The notes under the pieces: generated by a model | Database searches by the model: none | Told to the model about the DNA's origin: nothing | The model's input: the letters and a program-made list of their open reading frames with translations, nothing else | Shown here: positions 36,294-45,701 of the stretch, one piece after another | Numbering within the stretch: the first letter of the stretch is position 1 | Layout of the letters: every line of letters begins with the position of its first letter | NCBI GenBank assembly: GCA_963707065.1 | Contig: CAVPPJ010000014.1 | Location: forward strand, 57,908-121,907 | Direction: 5' to 3' | From: Palsa-506 sp963707065 | GTDB lineage: Bacteria; Actinomycetota; Actinomycetes; Streptosporangiales; Streptosporangiaceae | DNA length: 64,000 nt | Made by a program: the position numbers and the translations under genes

Positions 36294-36572
36294 ATGCCGG
36301 AACCAGTGCACCTCAACAACCGCCACCGCAACACGCTGCGCCAGATCTTTCAGCATCCGGTCAGCCATAACATTGAGTGGCGTGCTGTGGTTTCGCTGCT
36401 GGAGACGGTCGGCTCGGTGGTGAACCACCCCGATGGCCAAGTCGCCGTTACTGTCGGGTCGCAGCGCGCCTTCTTTGACCATCCGGCGCAGAAGGACATC
36501 GACGCCCAGATGGTTGTTGACCTGCGCCGGATGCTGACCGCTGCTGGCTATGGCACCGAGGTCAAGGGCTAG
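36294..36572 (+). CDS. Small hypothetical protein (HicA-like fold possible)
   Basis: The 92-residue protein reads NNRHRNTLRQIFQHPVSHNI, EWRAVVSLLETVGSVV and DIDAQMVVDLRRMLTAAGY. Homologues of this type are widespread in actinomycetes as single genes. The helix plus three-strand pattern with conserved H and R recalls HicA-type RNA-binding proteins, but this is a guess. AAGGAGCGCC precedes the ATG. Confidence 0.6.
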   Translation: MPEPVHLNNRHRNTLRQIFQHPVSHNIEWRAVVSLLETVGSVVNHPDGQVAVTVGSQRAFFDHPAQKDIDAQMVVDLRRMLTAAGYGTEVKG

Positions 36573-36890
36573 ATGGACTAACCGTGCCAGCGGTCCGTGG
36601 GTGTCAGCAACCCAGCTCCCACCTCCTCGATGTGAACTCGGCTCACGATGATCGATAGAGGACGTTGCCTCTGGTTGGCTACCAGACCGCGCCGCCGGCC
36701 AGTGGTGCCGGGCGCTGCTGTGCACTCGCAGCTCTTCGAGCACAGACGCCTACCTGGACATCCGTTCTTCGCCTGTCTGCCCAGCCCGCTCTCGCTCGCG
36801 CTAGCCTTGAAGTGAAGGTTCCATTGCTGACCACCGACCGCTCACAAGTGAGGGCACTGGCCCTCGCCTGCGGGCTCCGCAGCGGGCCGT
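36573..36890. other. Non-coding stretch of 318 bases
   Basis: No supported gene or structured element seen. It lies between the small protein and the 3' end of the phosphotransferase gene. Confidence 0.4.
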
Positions 36891-37832
36891 TTACGGCCTC
36901 CGCGAGCCGGTCCCAGCACGACGGAGGCGCTCGCGGGCCTCACTCTCGGACAGTAAGGTGATGGGCTGCCCGACCGCGTGCTGATACTTGGCGTCGCAGG
37001 CCCTGGTCCAGACGCCAGCCGCCCACGACCGTTCGAGTTCGTCGGCGCTGAACTCCCGGCCACGAGCATGGCAATACGCAACCAAGAACTGCTCGGTGTC
37101 CTCGACGGTGGCTAGCTCGTCCGCGCTGACGGTCGAATACAGCGCGGCAGCGAAGCCGGCGAGGACGGCTTCGCTATCAGCGGTCATGCTGTCCCAGTCG
37201 TGCACCACCAGTAGCGCGTCTCCGCTCCAGCGCAGGTTACCGGCAAGCCAGTCGCAGTGACCGATCACGGCTTCGGACTCGCTGGCTCGCAGCCGGTCAC
37301 GGGCACGGCGCCCGGCATCGTCGATCCATTCCGGGCCGGCCACCTCGTTGAGGTCGACGTCAGGATCCTCCGGACACGGCCACAGCCCGTCCCCGGCGTG
37401 GTTCCAGGCCGCCCACGACGGTGCCGGATCAAGCGCGGGCACCTCAGCCGGCCGGGGGGCCAGCCTGATCAGCCGCGCGAACGCTTCAGCGAAGGCCCGG
37501 GCCGCGTGGTCCGCGCCCGGGAGCATTTCGCCGCCCGGGACGTAGGCCTCCGCGGTTGCGACGTCGCCGCCGAAAGCGGCGGCACCGGTGAGCGGCCGGG
37601 GGCACGGATAACCGGCCCGGAAAACGCGGCGCTGGACTTCCACGCATGCCGCTATCCGCGGCGAATCCGGACGAACCTTGACCACGACCTCGCGGCCGTC
37701 AGCCAGCCGGAGCCCGATGACTGCGGATAGGTACCCGGACCTGAAGATCTCATCCGCCGGCGGGCTGCCCAGATGCTCCACGCACCACCGGGCAAGGCGG
37801 ACAGGATCCACGGCATGCGCGCGAGATGACAC
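36891..37832 (-). CDS. Aminoglycoside-type phosphotransferase (APH/choline kinase fold)
   Basis: GTG 37832 gives 313 residues. The catalytic loop GHCDWLAGN supplies H192, D194 and N199, and the metal-binding HDWDS follows at 211-215. A lysine in VVVKVRPDS (about 52) fits the ATP-anchoring position. The APH fold includes antibiotic kinases and housekeeping small-molecule kinases; the acceptor cannot be told. No resistance operon context is seen. Confidence 0.85.
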   Translation of the reverse strand: MSSRAHAVDPVRLARWCVEHLGSPPADEIFRSGYLSAVIGLRLADGREVVVKVRPDSPRIAACVEVQRRVFRAGYPCPRPLTGAAAFGGDVATAEAYVPGGEMLPGADHAARAFAEAFARLIRLAPRPAEVPALDPAPSWAAWNHAGDGLWPCPEDPDVDLNEVAGPEWIDDAGRRARDRLRASESEAVIGHCDWLAGNLRWSGDALLVVHDWDSMTADSEAVLAGFAAALYSTVSADELATVEDTEQFLVAYCHARGREFSADELERSWAAGVWTRACDAKYQHAVGQPITLLSESEARERLRRAGTGSRRP

Positions 37833-37938
37833 CCGAGCATCCTCACATGCGCGGGTAGTGCTGCGTCCCACGCTGCCGCGTCCCGCCAGATGAACTCACC
37901 AGCCGTCAGCCCGCCACTGACCCGTTCACCGCGACGTC

Positions 37939-38151
37939 ATGTCAGCTCCGCAGCCGCAGCATCAAGATCAACTAACCGTCCATGCCGCCGATTATCACCC
38001 AGCCCTCAACTCTGCCGGGACGCTGCAGCCAGGATTCATGACGACAAGCGGAGCCAGATCACTTGACGAGACGCACCGCGTCGATGAGAGCGCCCGGCAC
38101 GATGCCCTGACCAGGCTCGACAAGCTGTTGCGCCGCGAGCGAATCCGCTGA
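37939..38151 (+). CDS. Small hypothetical protein
   Basis: A 70-residue frame reads MSAPQPQHQDQLTVHAADYH and ends ALTRLDKLLRRERIR. The C-terminus is helical and charged. No family is recognised and the ribosome site is weak; it occupies a 330-base gap between two minus-strand genes. Confidence 0.3.
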   Translation: MSAPQPQHQDQLTVHAADYHPALNSAGTLQPGFMTTSGARSLDETHRVDESARHDALTRLDKLLRRERIR

Positions 38152-38162
38152 GCATCTCGGCT

Positions 38163-38828
38163 TCAGGGGGTAAACAGCTTCCAGTGCCCCTCGGAGACGA
38201 CCTCGACGGTGCCATCGGTCACTTTGATGGCGGTCTGATCATCAATGGCGTACCCCGGCACCGGCAGGCTGGCGGCCCATTTTTCTGCCTCCGCCATGGA
38301 ATTGTCCGGCAGATCCTCGTGATCCACGTGCGGGAAAATCGAGAAATCAACCATCCCCAGCGCTTCATCGCTACCGGTGGGCGGCTTCCAGCACATGGCT
38401 TCCTCGCCGATGCTGGGGGCCATCACCATGCTCCCGCCGCTCACTCCCACCCAGACCGCGTGCAGCGACGGCAGGAGGTCTGCCAGTCCGGACTGCCGCA
38501 TCCAGTGGCACAGATACAGGGAGTCCCCACCTCCAGCCAGCAGGGCGTCAGTCTCCTGGACCAGGGGGACCCAGAGCTCTTCGTCGATGCTGGGCAGCGC
38601 GGTGAGCTCCAGCACTCCCAGGGACTTCCAGCCCAGCTCGCACAACGGCGTGCTGGCTCGTCCGGTGATGAACCGCCATGCCGCGGCAGGACCGCCCATC
38701 GGGTGCCCGTACGACGCGGTGGGAATGCAGAGGGCGCTGGACTCGGCAATCGGCTTGCCCAGCAGGCCGGCCAGCGCGTCGTGGATGCTCGTGTTCTTGA
38801 TCCCAGCGGACGTGAGAAGAAGCTTCAC
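38163..38828 (-). CDS. Peptidase E-like (S51 / type 1 glutamine amidotransferase fold)
   Basis: GTG 38828 (AAGGAAGGGCAACT upstream) gives 221 residues beginning MKLLLTSAGIKNTSIHDALA. The segment DALLAGGGDSLYLCHWMRQS and the nucleophile elbow VGVSGGSMVMAP (S130) are typical of peptidase E relatives, which cleave Asp-X dipeptides. The final part, YAIDDQTAIKVTDGTVEVVS, is conserved in this actinobacterial subgroup. Substrate not known. Confidence 0.85.
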   Translation of the reverse strand: MKLLLTSAGIKNTSIHDALAGLLGKPIAESSALCIPTASYGHPMGGPAAAWRFITGRASTPLCELGWKSLGVLELTALPSIDEELWVPLVQETDALLAGGGDSLYLCHWMRQSGLADLLPSLHAVWVGVSGGSMVMAPSIGEEAMCWKPPTGSDEALGMVDFSIFPHVDHEDLPDNSMAEAEKWAASLPVPGYAIDDQTAIKVTDGTVEVVSEGHWKLFTP

Positions 38829-39309
38829 AGTTGCCCTTCCTTGGTTATATCGCCGCCCTGCCCCGATGGGCCTATCTCTTAACCCATTGGGAACACGGCG
38901 TGCCGTGGCGGACCAGGACCGGCCAGGCAGCGGGATCACTGCGGATCACCGTCAGCCAGCAGCCGACCGCCCGGGGTGAATTGTGCACTGCACGTTGCCT
39001 CCTTCGGCATTGTGCTGAGCCGACCGTAGCCATCAGCGCACGGTCACGTATAGCAGGTAGACGACGGGGGCTGCGACTACTCATCGCCCTAGGCAAGGCG
39101 TTGGACCTCGGTTCCGGCTCACAGATGTGCGATGCGCCCGCGGGCGGTTGAGGGATGCGCGGCCCGCTAATATGCGGTTTGGCCGGATGAAGCTCCGGTG
39201 GGCTGGCCGCCCGAACCGCCGCCGTGGCTGATGGCTTCTACCGGGAGTACACCCTCCTGGCAGTCGCGGTTTGCTGGCTGCTGCCAGGACGTACCTGGCA
39301 GGAGCGGCA
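38829..39309. other. Intergenic stretch of 481 bases between divergent genes
   Basis: No supported gene, RNA or repeat. The AAGCTCCGGTGGGC and CCTGGCAGGAGCGG area near 39185-39305 leads into the antiporter gene. Confidence 0.4.
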
Positions 39310-40560
39310 ATGAATATTTACTACGTGGCGGCAATCTGGCTGGGCATGGCCCTGCTCGCCTCGGTCATCAGCATCCGGATCGCGGTGCCCGCTGCGCTGG
39401 TCGAGATCGTGGTCGGCGCGCTTGCTGGGAACATCCCCGGCATCCAGCAGCATGTCACCCAGACCGGCGTCGTCATGTTCCTGGCTAGCGCGGGGTCTTT
39501 GGTGCTGACGTTCCTGGCCGGAGCGGAGATCGATCCGGTGTCGCTGCGTGGGCACTGGAAGGCGAGCCTGTCCATCGGGCTCATCTCGTTCGCGCTGCCG
39601 TTCCTGGCAGCATTCGGGTTTTGCGCCCTGGTCCTGGGCTGGCAGCTGCACGCCGCCGAGATCGGCGGTATCGCGCTGAGCACGACGTCTGTCGCGGTGG
39701 TGTATGCGGTGATGGTCGAGACCGGCCTGAACCGCCACGACCTGGGCAAGCTCATCCTGGCGGCCTGCTTCATCACCGACCTGGGCACCGTGCTGGCCCT
39801 CGGCGGCCTGTTCGCCACCTACGGCTGGCTGCTCATCATCTTCATCATGGTCAGCGCGGTCACCATCTTCCTGCTGCCGAGGCTGCTCCGGCTGGCGATC
39901 AAGCACTTCGGCCACCGGGTCTCCGAACCGGAGATCAAGCTGCTGCTAGTCGTTTTGCTCGGGCTCGGCGGCCTGGCCACCCAGGCGGGCAGCGAGGCAG
40001 TCCTGCCCGCCTATGTCGCCGGGCTGGTGGTGGCCGGGGTGTTCCTGCACGACCGGGTGCTGATGGACCGGCTGCGCTCCATCGCCTTCGCCCTGCTCAC
40101 CCCCTTCTTCTTCCTGCGGGCCGGAACCCTGATCTCGGCCCCGGCGCTGATCTCTGGCGCCGGGGTGATCGCGGTGTTGCTGCTGGTCAAGCTCGCCGCC
40201 AAGATGACCGGAGTCTGGCCCGTCGCCGCCGTGTTCAAGCTGCCACGGCGGGAACGGACCTACACCACGCTGCTGATGGCCACCGGCCTGACCTTCGGCT
40301 CGATCGCCGCACTGTTCGGGCTGACCCACCACCTCATTGACAAGGCCCAGTACACCGAGCTGGTCACCGTCGTCATCCTGTCCGCCTTTGTACCGACCCT
40401 GATCGCCCAGCAGTTGTTCCGGCCGACGATCCTCGACACCGCAGAGGAGGAAGCACTCGGCGAGGAAGACCTTACGATCATCCACCACCGTGCCCCGACC
40501 CACCTGGCCGGGCACGAGCCAACCGGCATCAGGCCGGAAGACGAAAGGCCAGAACTCTAG
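39310..40560 (+). CDS. Cation:proton antiporter (CPA2 / KefB-like)
   Basis: ATG 39310 follows AGGAGCGGCA and gives 416 residues. About twelve hydrophobic helices are visible, with GNIPGIQQHVTQTGVVMFLA and AGAEIDPVSL typical of the Na_H_Exchanger family, and ACFITDLGTVLALGGLFATY carrying the central acidic residue (D in ITDLG). No TrkA-N domain follows; the last 40 residues are a charged cytosolic tail. Probable Na+ or K+/H+ exchange at the membrane. Confidence 0.9.
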   Translation: MNIYYVAAIWLGMALLASVISIRIAVPAALVEIVVGALAGNIPGIQQHVTQTGVVMFLASAGSLVLTFLAGAEIDPVSLRGHWKASLSIGLISFALPFLAAFGFCALVLGWQLHAAEIGGIALSTTSVAVVYAVMVETGLNRHDLGKLILAACFITDLGTVLALGGLFATYGWLLIIFIMVSAVTIFLLPRLLRLAIKHFGHRVSEPEIKLLLVVLLGLGGLATQAGSEAVLPAYVAGLVVAGVFLHDRVLMDRLRSIAFALLTPFFFLRAGTLISAPALISGAGVIAVLLLVKLAAKMTGVWPVAAVFKLPRRERTYTTLLMATGLTFGSIAALFGLTHHLIDKAQYTELVTVVILSAFVPTLIAQQLFRPTILDTAEEEALGEEDLTIIHHRAPTHLAGHEPTGIRPEDERPEL

Positions 40561-40801
40561 AGGTGAGTGCCGAATAAGTCAGTCCGTTCTTGGACCAAGG
40601 CGACGCCGCGTTCGCCACCTTCACGCCCCGTCCTTCGGCCCCGTGCACACCCGGCGCCCGCAGCCCGGAGGCCGGCCCTCCCGCTGCCATCCCCGCCGCA
40701 AAACCACCGCCTGCCCGCATGGACGGCGGCTATCCTGCGGCCAGCGCCACCGCGAGACCGACCAGTGCCCTGCACACCGACTCAGCGCCTGACGGCGTCT
40801 T

Positions 40802-41389
40802 CTAGAATCTCGGCTCGACGATCCTGGTCACGACCCAGCGGTGCTTGCCGATTTTGCGGTCACGGGTGAATCCGAGCTTCTCGTAGGTCGACAAAGCGCC
40901 GTTGTAGAGAAAACCGGCGGGCACCGAGCCAGCGGGTTCCGGGTAGCCCTCGACAGTCCCCCCGCCCAGGCCCGCGATGAGATCAACCGCACCGGCGAGC
41001 GCCGCAGTAGCCACGCCCTGGCGCCGGTGCCCCTTACCGACATAGCAGCAAGCGATTCGCCAGTCTGGCGAGGTCGTCCGGCCTTTTTCGTACGCCGCCC
41101 GGCTCTTGATCCTGGGCACCTCGGCGGGCGCGCCGAACTGGCACCAGCCAACGCAATCCTCCCCCTCGAAAACAAGCGCGGCGTGGGCCTTGTCCTCTAG
41201 GACTCGCTGTTCCTTCGCAGCACGTTTCTGCGCATAACGTTCCTGCTGCACGTCGGTCCAAGACTCTTCGGGGTGGAAGCCCATGCACCAGCAGCCGCCA
41301 AAGATACCGTTGTTGCGCTCCACCAATGCGGCAAACGCGGCCCACGTCGACTGATCGAGAGCCTTTACGGCGTACCTCGGTTCGACCAT
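40802..41389 (-). CDS. GNAT family N-acetyltransferase
   Basis: ATG 41389 gives 195 residues. CWCMGFHPEESWTDVQQERY and VGWCQFGAPAEVPRIKSRAA, then WRIACCYVGKGHRRQGVATA (motif A) and YEKLGFTRDRKIGKHRWVVT identify a GNAT subgroup typical of actinomycetes. Acceptor unknown. The 240 bases between the antiporter and this gene's end contain nothing recognisable. Confidence 0.85.
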   Translation of the reverse strand: MVEPRYAVKALDQSTWAAFAALVERNNGIFGGCWCMGFHPEESWTDVQQERYAQKRAAKEQRVLEDKAHAALVFEGEDCVGWCQFGAPAEVPRIKSRAAYEKGRTTSPDWRIACCYVGKGHRRQGVATAALAGAVDLIAGLGGGTVEGYPEPAGSVPAGFLYNGALSTYEKLGFTRDRKIGKHRWVVTRIVEPRF

Positions 41390-41505
41390 GAGGTCCAGCT
41401 TAATGCGGCTCCACCACGCCCACCTCGTGCAGACCACCGGCGACTCGCACCGCCTCGCCGAAGCTCTCGCCAGGACTCTGGCTGGTTAGCCTGAATCGGG
41501 CAGGG

Positions 41506-41955
41506 TCAGTGACTGACCGGGGATCGCTCCTTGTGCCTGGCGTCGGCGTCGTCCGCCGGCTCACCGGAGCCGTAGGAAGACAGGCCGAGTAGATAAGCGA
41601 AGCCCGTGACGGCGAATAGGGCCGCGAACGGCCAGGCGTCAGCCCACTTGACCGCCAGCGTGATCACCAGGCCGGTGTAAGCAGCGGCCATGGCGACAAC
41701 CCCGGCCAGCGCCCGCGCCTTCTGGCCGACCAGCTTTTGCCGCTCATCAGCCCGGGAGCCCAGCAGCGCCCCGTCGTCGCTGTCGTTCCCTGCCCACACG
41801 TACCAGGCCACTGCATGGCCGAGAACGACTATCGCGATGACGATCGCCAGCCACCGTGCGTGGCCGCCGCCGATAGCCCAGGCGCCAGCGAGCCCCAGCC
41901 CGGCAATGCCTCTCAGCAGCGGCTTCCGCAGCCGGGGGCGAATGAACTTCATCAT
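41506..41955 (-). CDS. Small membrane protein coupled to an XRE regulator
   Basis: The 149-residue protein has about four hydrophobic helices (GIAGLGLAGAWAIGGG, WLAIVIAIVVLGHAVAWYVW, ALAGVVAMAAAYTGLVITLA, PFAALFAVTGFAYLLGLSSY). Its ATG (41953-41955) overlaps the TGA of the XRE gene. Regulator plus DUF2178-like membrane protein pairs of this kind are common in actinomycetes; the membrane protein may tune the regulator. Role unknown. Confidence 0.8.
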   Translation of the reverse strand: MMKFIRPRLRKPLLRGIAGLGLAGAWAIGGGHARWLAIVIAIVVLGHAVAWYVWAGNDSDDGALLGSRADERQKLVGQKARALAGVVAMAAAYTGLVITLAVKWADAWPFAALFAVTGFAYLLGLSSYGSGEPADDADARHKERSPVSH

Positions 41956-42161
41956 GCGCCTGCCTCCTCCTCTTCCGGGTCAAACATCTTGTCGACCGTC
42001 AGGTCAAAGAACCGCGCGATCGCGAACGCCAGCGGCAGCGAGGGCAGGTACCGGCCGCTCTCGATCGAGATGACCGTCTGCCGCGACACGCCAAGGACGG
42101 CCGCTAGCGCCGCCTGGGACATCTCCCGCTGGGTGCGCTGCTCCCGGACCTGATTCCGCAT
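41952..42161 (-). CDS. XRE family helix-turn-helix regulator
   Basis: The 69-residue protein is a single Cro/CI HTH: REQRTQREMSQAALAAVLGV then SRQTVISIESGRYLPSLPLA and FAIARFFDLTVDKMFDPEEE. This is the YozG-like compact repressor type that precedes a membrane-protein gene, here with a 4-base overlap. Likely autoregulatory. Confidence 0.93.
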   Translation of the reverse strand: MRNQVREQRTQREMSQAALAAVLGVSRQTVISIESGRYLPSLPLAFAIARFFDLTVDKMFDPEEEEAGA

Positions 42162-42255
42162 GATGTCAAGGTAGCTTTACTTCCCCTCTGATGTCAAGCG
42201 ACCTTTACCAGCATGCCTGACTGCCCTGCGGTTCGCGGCATCCAAGATGCCTCGG

Positions 42256-42683
42256 CGATGGCGAGGCGGATGGGCTCGGAAGCCCAGTAGTTACGGCCAG
42301 GCCGCCGCGGGGGCACTGCCCAGCGAACTTGTCTATGCCGGATTTTCCCTCGGTGTCCTCCCGGCGCAGATGCTGGCCCAGACCCGGCCCGGTGCGACGG
42401 GAGCGTTGCTGTTCGAAGCCTGTGTCCCGGTCTCCGAGTTCGGCGGCACATGGCCCCCCGAAGTCCCAGTGCAGATCCACGGCATGGATGCCGATGAGCT
42501 CTTCGCCGGGGAGGGCGACCTCCAAGCCGCCCGCGCGCTCGTCAGTCGGCCCCGGACGCCGAGCTGTTCCTCTACCCCGGCAACCGGCACCTGTTCGCTG
42601 ACAACAGTCTGCCGTCCTACGAGGAGCACGCTGCCACGCTGCTTACCGAACGCGGGCTCAGCTTCCTCGATGGCATCAAGTAG
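42256..42683 (+). pseudogene. Dienelactone hydrolase family protein, truncated and frameshifted
   Basis: The frame reads AAAGALPSELVYAGFSLGVL (nucleophile elbow GFSLG), PVQIHGMDADELFAGEGDLQ, then after a break near 42540 continues in another frame as DAELFLYPGNRHLFADNSLP and ends at TAG 42681-42683. The first third of the enzyme is absent. The nucleophile Ser replaces Cys as in many relatives, and the DxxxH part is intact but out of frame. Clearly a decayed gene. Confidence 0.7.
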
Positions 42684-42791
42684 CTCGGGGCGCGGCCGTC
42701 TGGGTGGTTCAGCCTGGACCAATGTCCTCCGGTCCACCTGGACGCCATGGCACGGTGATGAACTGCAACCCTGCACTGTCAGCCTGGCAGC

Positions 42792-43190
42792 TCAGCCGTC
42801 CGCGGGGATGTGTGGAGCCCAGCCCGGTCGTGGGATGTGGCAGAACGGGTGACCGGCCGGCTGAGGGTAGACATTTTTGCCGTCGAGTTTCGTTGCCCCG
42901 AGGGCCAGTACGCGGAGCTCAGCTGAGGCCACATCCTCAACGATGACGTCCAGGTGGAACTGCTGAGGCATAGCGGGATCAGGCCATGTGGGCCTGGCTG
43001 TGATCCGGGACCAGATGGAGGCCCGGCAGGACGAGTGTCGTTGTCGGCGACGACTACCCAGTCGTCGCTTTGGTAAGTGATCAGCTGCCCAGCAACCGAG
43101 AGTAGAACGCCGCCAAGGCGGCCGGGGCAGGGCGGTCGAGCGCTATGTGGTGCAGTCGTCCGAGCCTGCCGTCAGCCTGACGGATGCGGT
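42792..43190 (-). pseudogene. VOC/glyoxalase family protein, degenerate
   Basis: Reading leftward, three frame-separated pieces line up in order: GRLHHIALDRPAPAALAAFY and SRLLG (about 43180-43090), ITYQSDDWVVVADNDT (about 43085-43035), and PTWPDPAMPQQFHLDVIVED ... LALGATKLDG (about 42990-42860), ending at TGA 42792-42794. Together they spell an entire Glyoxalase_6-like protein. At least two single-base lesions separate the pieces. No start codon is convincing. Confidence 0.65.
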
Positions 43191-43259
43191 GAGCTAAAAG
43201 GCGCTGCGGCCCTGGCCGGATAGATCCGTCGTTCCCGCTGTCGGGTGTTTACTGATCTG

Positions 43260-44204
43260 ATGGCTGGTGATGAGGCGGACAGCATGCGCGTTGCCTTGGT
43301 GGCGGGTGCTACCCGGGGTGCGGGCCGGGCGATCGCCGTCGAGCTGGCCCGGGCTGGGTTCTTCGTTTATGCAACTGGCCGTAGCAGCCGGGCCTCCGGT
43401 CCTTCGGAGATCGGCGGGCCCGAGACCATCGAGGAAACTGGTGACTTGATCCGCGCCGCGGGCGGGGAGGGTGCTGCAGTCGTTGTCGACCACGAGGACC
43501 CGGATGCGGTTGGCGAGCTGGTTGCGGCGGTTGAACGGGAGCAGGGCCGCTTGGATGTGCTGGTCAATGACATCTTCGGCGGTGACCGGTACATGCAGTG
43601 GGACAGGCCGCTGTGGGAGCACGACTGGCACGGCGGGTTGCGGATGCTGCAGATGGGCGTGCACACTCACCTGATCACCGGCCGGTCGGCGATCCCGCTG
43701 ATGCTGCGCACCGCCCCCGCGCACGGCACTGGCGGCCTGGTAGTGGAGATGACCGACGGCACGTCCCAGGCCAACGCCGAGTTCCGCCGCAATGTCGGGT
43801 TCTACTACGACCTGGTGAAGGCCAGCGTCGAGCGAATCGTGACAGGCCTCACCGCCGAGCTTGAGAACCTGCCGGTCACGGCGGTCGGCGTAACGCCGGG
43901 CTGGCTGCGCTCAGAACGGATGCTGAAAAACTTCGGTGTCACCGAGGCCAGCTGGCGAGATGCCTGCGCCAAGACCCCCGGGTTCGCGATCTCCGAATCG
44001 CCCGCCTACGTCGCCAGAGGTGTCGCCGCGCTCGCCCGGGCAGGCGATACCGATCGCTGGGCTGGCACGATCATCTCCGCCCGCCAGCTCGCCGACGCCT
44101 ACGACATCACCGACACCGACGGCAGCCGACCCGACTGCTGGGGCTACCTGGCCGCCTACGGCTGGGAACGCGACGACGGCACCGGCATCGACGACTTCCG
44201 GTAG
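43260..44204 (+). CDS. Short-chain dehydrogenase/reductase (SDR)
   Basis: ATG 43260 gives 314 residues; an alternative start is ATG 43284. The cofactor motif is VALVAGATRGAGRAIAVELA (TGxxxGxG as AGATRGAG), followed by ATGRSSR, LDVLVNDIFGG (NNAG position altered to VNDI), and FYYDLVKASVERIVTGLTAE with the YxxxK pair. The insert EHDWHGGLRMLQMGVHTHLI and the tail SRPDCWGYLAAYGWERDDG are typical of a longer actinobacterial SDR subgroup. The first tRNA-Ala half-site follows 77 bases after the stop. Confidence 0.88.
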   Translation: MAGDEADSMRVALVAGATRGAGRAIAVELARAGFFVYATGRSSRASGPSEIGGPETIEETGDLIRAAGGEGAAVVVDHEDPDAVGELVAAVEREQGRLDVLVNDIFGGDRYMQWDRPLWEHDWHGGLRMLQMGVHTHLITGRSAIPLMLRTAPAHGTGGLVVEMTDGTSQANAEFRRNVGFYYDLVKASVERIVTGLTAELENLPVTAVGVTPGWLRSERMLKNFGVTEASWRDACAKTPGFAISESPAYVARGVAALARAGDTDRWAGTIISARQLADAYDITDTDGSRPDCWGYLAAYGWERDDGTGIDDFR

Positions 44205-44281
44205 TGCATACGATGCTCGTCCGGTGATCGTGATCACAGGCACGAGCGGCCTGCTGGTGATCTTGGTCCGGGTGTTTTGCC

Positions 44282-44327
44282 TGGTGGAGCTAAGGAGACT
44301 CGAACTCCTGAACCCCCTGCTTGCAAA
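44282..44327 (-). repeat. tRNA-Ala(TGC) 3'-half fragment, att-like copy 1
   Basis: Read on the minus strand this is the anticodon loop TTTGCAA, the 3' anticodon stem, variable loop, T-arm GGAGTTCGAGTCTCC and acceptor TTAGCTCCACCA of a tRNA-Ala(TGC), with one inserted base beside the variable loop. The 5' half of the tRNA is absent. The leader GGTGATCTTGGTCCGGGTGT precedes it, as at the other copies. Such 3' halves are left when an element integrates into a tRNA gene. Confidence 0.85.
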
Positions 44328-44894
44328 TCGCCGTATCTTCCGGGGCGGACATCGCTAACCCGGACGAACGGGTGTCGTGAGTGGCCGCTGTGTACCGCTG
44401 TTGACTGGGAGTAATGGCACGTTAATGGCACGATCGGTCAACCCGGACGGGCCGCCGCGGGTGGTGCTGCGCCTCCCCTATCGGGGCCTGGTTACACCGT
44501 GGTGGCCGCAGTACAACATCCCAGCGAGACAGATAAGCCACTGGCCGACGGCACCGGCTGGCGGATGGAACGGCGTCTGGAGGACGGCGAGGATCACGCT
44601 GTCGTCTTGCGACTGGTGTAGCGCCCCACCTGCGCTCACGCAGGTCACCGTGAGTGTGTTGGTTCCGTAAGGGACCGCGAGTATCCCTGTCTGACCCCTC
44701 GATCGGGCACGTATCGGACACGACCGGCCCACGGAATAACTGGCGAACCCTAACCGCATTAGCAGCTCGGGTCGCGGTCGTCCGGATCGGCTCAAGCAGG
44801 GCCAACGTCTTTGACTGGTCCGTCCTGGACTGCGCCGCACGATGGTGAGCTGCAACCCAACTGCAACCCCTGCTGCTCAGTCGGCACTGGCTGG
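44328..44894. other. Element-end region without a supported gene
   Basis: The first 110 bases match 57428-57530 (TCG-CGTATCTTCC, GAGTG-CCGCTG-GTACCGCT) and hold the direct repeat TAATGGCACGTTAATGGCACG-like at 44413-44432. A minus-strand frame at 44478-44855 has no recognised family. GAGCTGCAACCCAACTGCAACC at about 44850 resembles a line at 42770. Confidence 0.5.
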
Positions 44895-45701
44895 TTAGGT
44901 GAGCGTGTTGTCGGTGGAGATGATGACGGCATCGACGCCAGGCCAGCTGTTCAATGGTGGGGGTGCTTGGTCTCGGAGGATCCCGGCGGTGCCGCCGAGA
45001 GCATCTAGCGTCTCCCTGAGGCTGCTCAGTAGCTCCTGAACCCAGGGCTTGGGTCGGCCGGTGAAGTCGATGGTTACGGTCTGGTCGATGACGAACGTGT
45101 TGATCCCGGACATGACTGGGAAATGGCACCCCATCGTGACCCACCCGTGGGTCGCCTGTTTGGAGGCGTGGCCGCCTCCGGTCCAGACGAGCAATGGCTC
45201 TGCGGGAGCTGCGGCCAGCACCTGGCATAGATTGCGTGCCTGCTCGTGGTCGCGCCGGTTGCTGAATTCGAGCGTGAGCAGTTCGGCAGGGTCGGCCTGC
45301 GGGCTGACCTCGATGACGGCTTCATACGCCCACAGGCTCCAGCCCAACTCCAACGCCGTAGTGATCAGTCTGCGCATGTCCGGCTGAGCGAGGTACCCAC
45401 CGTCGCCTGGCGGCATGGTCCTGATCGGCCCTGTCGAGCCGTCGCCTGGCCATGGCAGTGCCTCCATTGCCAGTCGCCGCACTCCGGCCTGATGAGCCGC
45501 CTGGATCATGCGGATACCGATGTTCCGTGTCCGGATAGAGCGCTCCAGGCGGTTGTGCGCCTCGTTGGCCATCACGACCTGCGTATGCGCGAATGCCCAC
45601 TGCGTTAGTTCTTCTACCGAGCACCAGCCGTCCACGGCTGCGATCCTCGCTTCCTGGCCGCAGCGACGCAAGCACCGACGAGCGCCCGCGGGGTAGTGCA
45701 C
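44895..45701 (-). CDS. Hypothetical protein, Tiki/ChaN/EreA-like pattern
   Basis: The 268-residue protein has VVMANEAHNRLERSIRTRNI (about 42-61), GVRRLAMEALPWPGDGS and PDMRRLITTALELGWSLWAY, a spacing of Glu-His followed by Glu that recalls the Tiki/ChaN/erythromycin-esterase-like superfamily (GExH...E). The end GGHASKQATHGWVTMGCHFP contains a further conserved GGHA. The start is uncertain; the first 25 residues are atypical. A hydrolase or haem-binding role is inference only. Located between the first and second tRNA half-sites. Confidence 0.55.
   Translation of the reverse strand: MHYPAGARRCLRRCGQEARIAAVDGWCSVEELTQWAFAHTQVVMANEAHNRLERSIRTRNIGIRMIQAAHQAGVRRLAMEALPWPGDGSTGPIRTMPPGDGGYLAQPDMRRLITTALELGWSLWAYEAVIEVSPQADPAELLTLEFSNRRDHEQARNLCQVLAAAPAEPLLVWTGGGHASKQATHGWVTMGCHFPVMSGINTFVIDQTVTIDFTGRPKPWVQELLSSLRETLDALGGTAGILRDQAPPPLNSWPGVDAVIISTDNTLT

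Noticed and set aside
44478..44855. Minus-strand frame of 125 residues after half-site 1
   Set aside because: TGILAVPYGTNTLTVTCVSA looks mildly Ig-like, but there is no ribosome site, no signal peptide and no recognised family.
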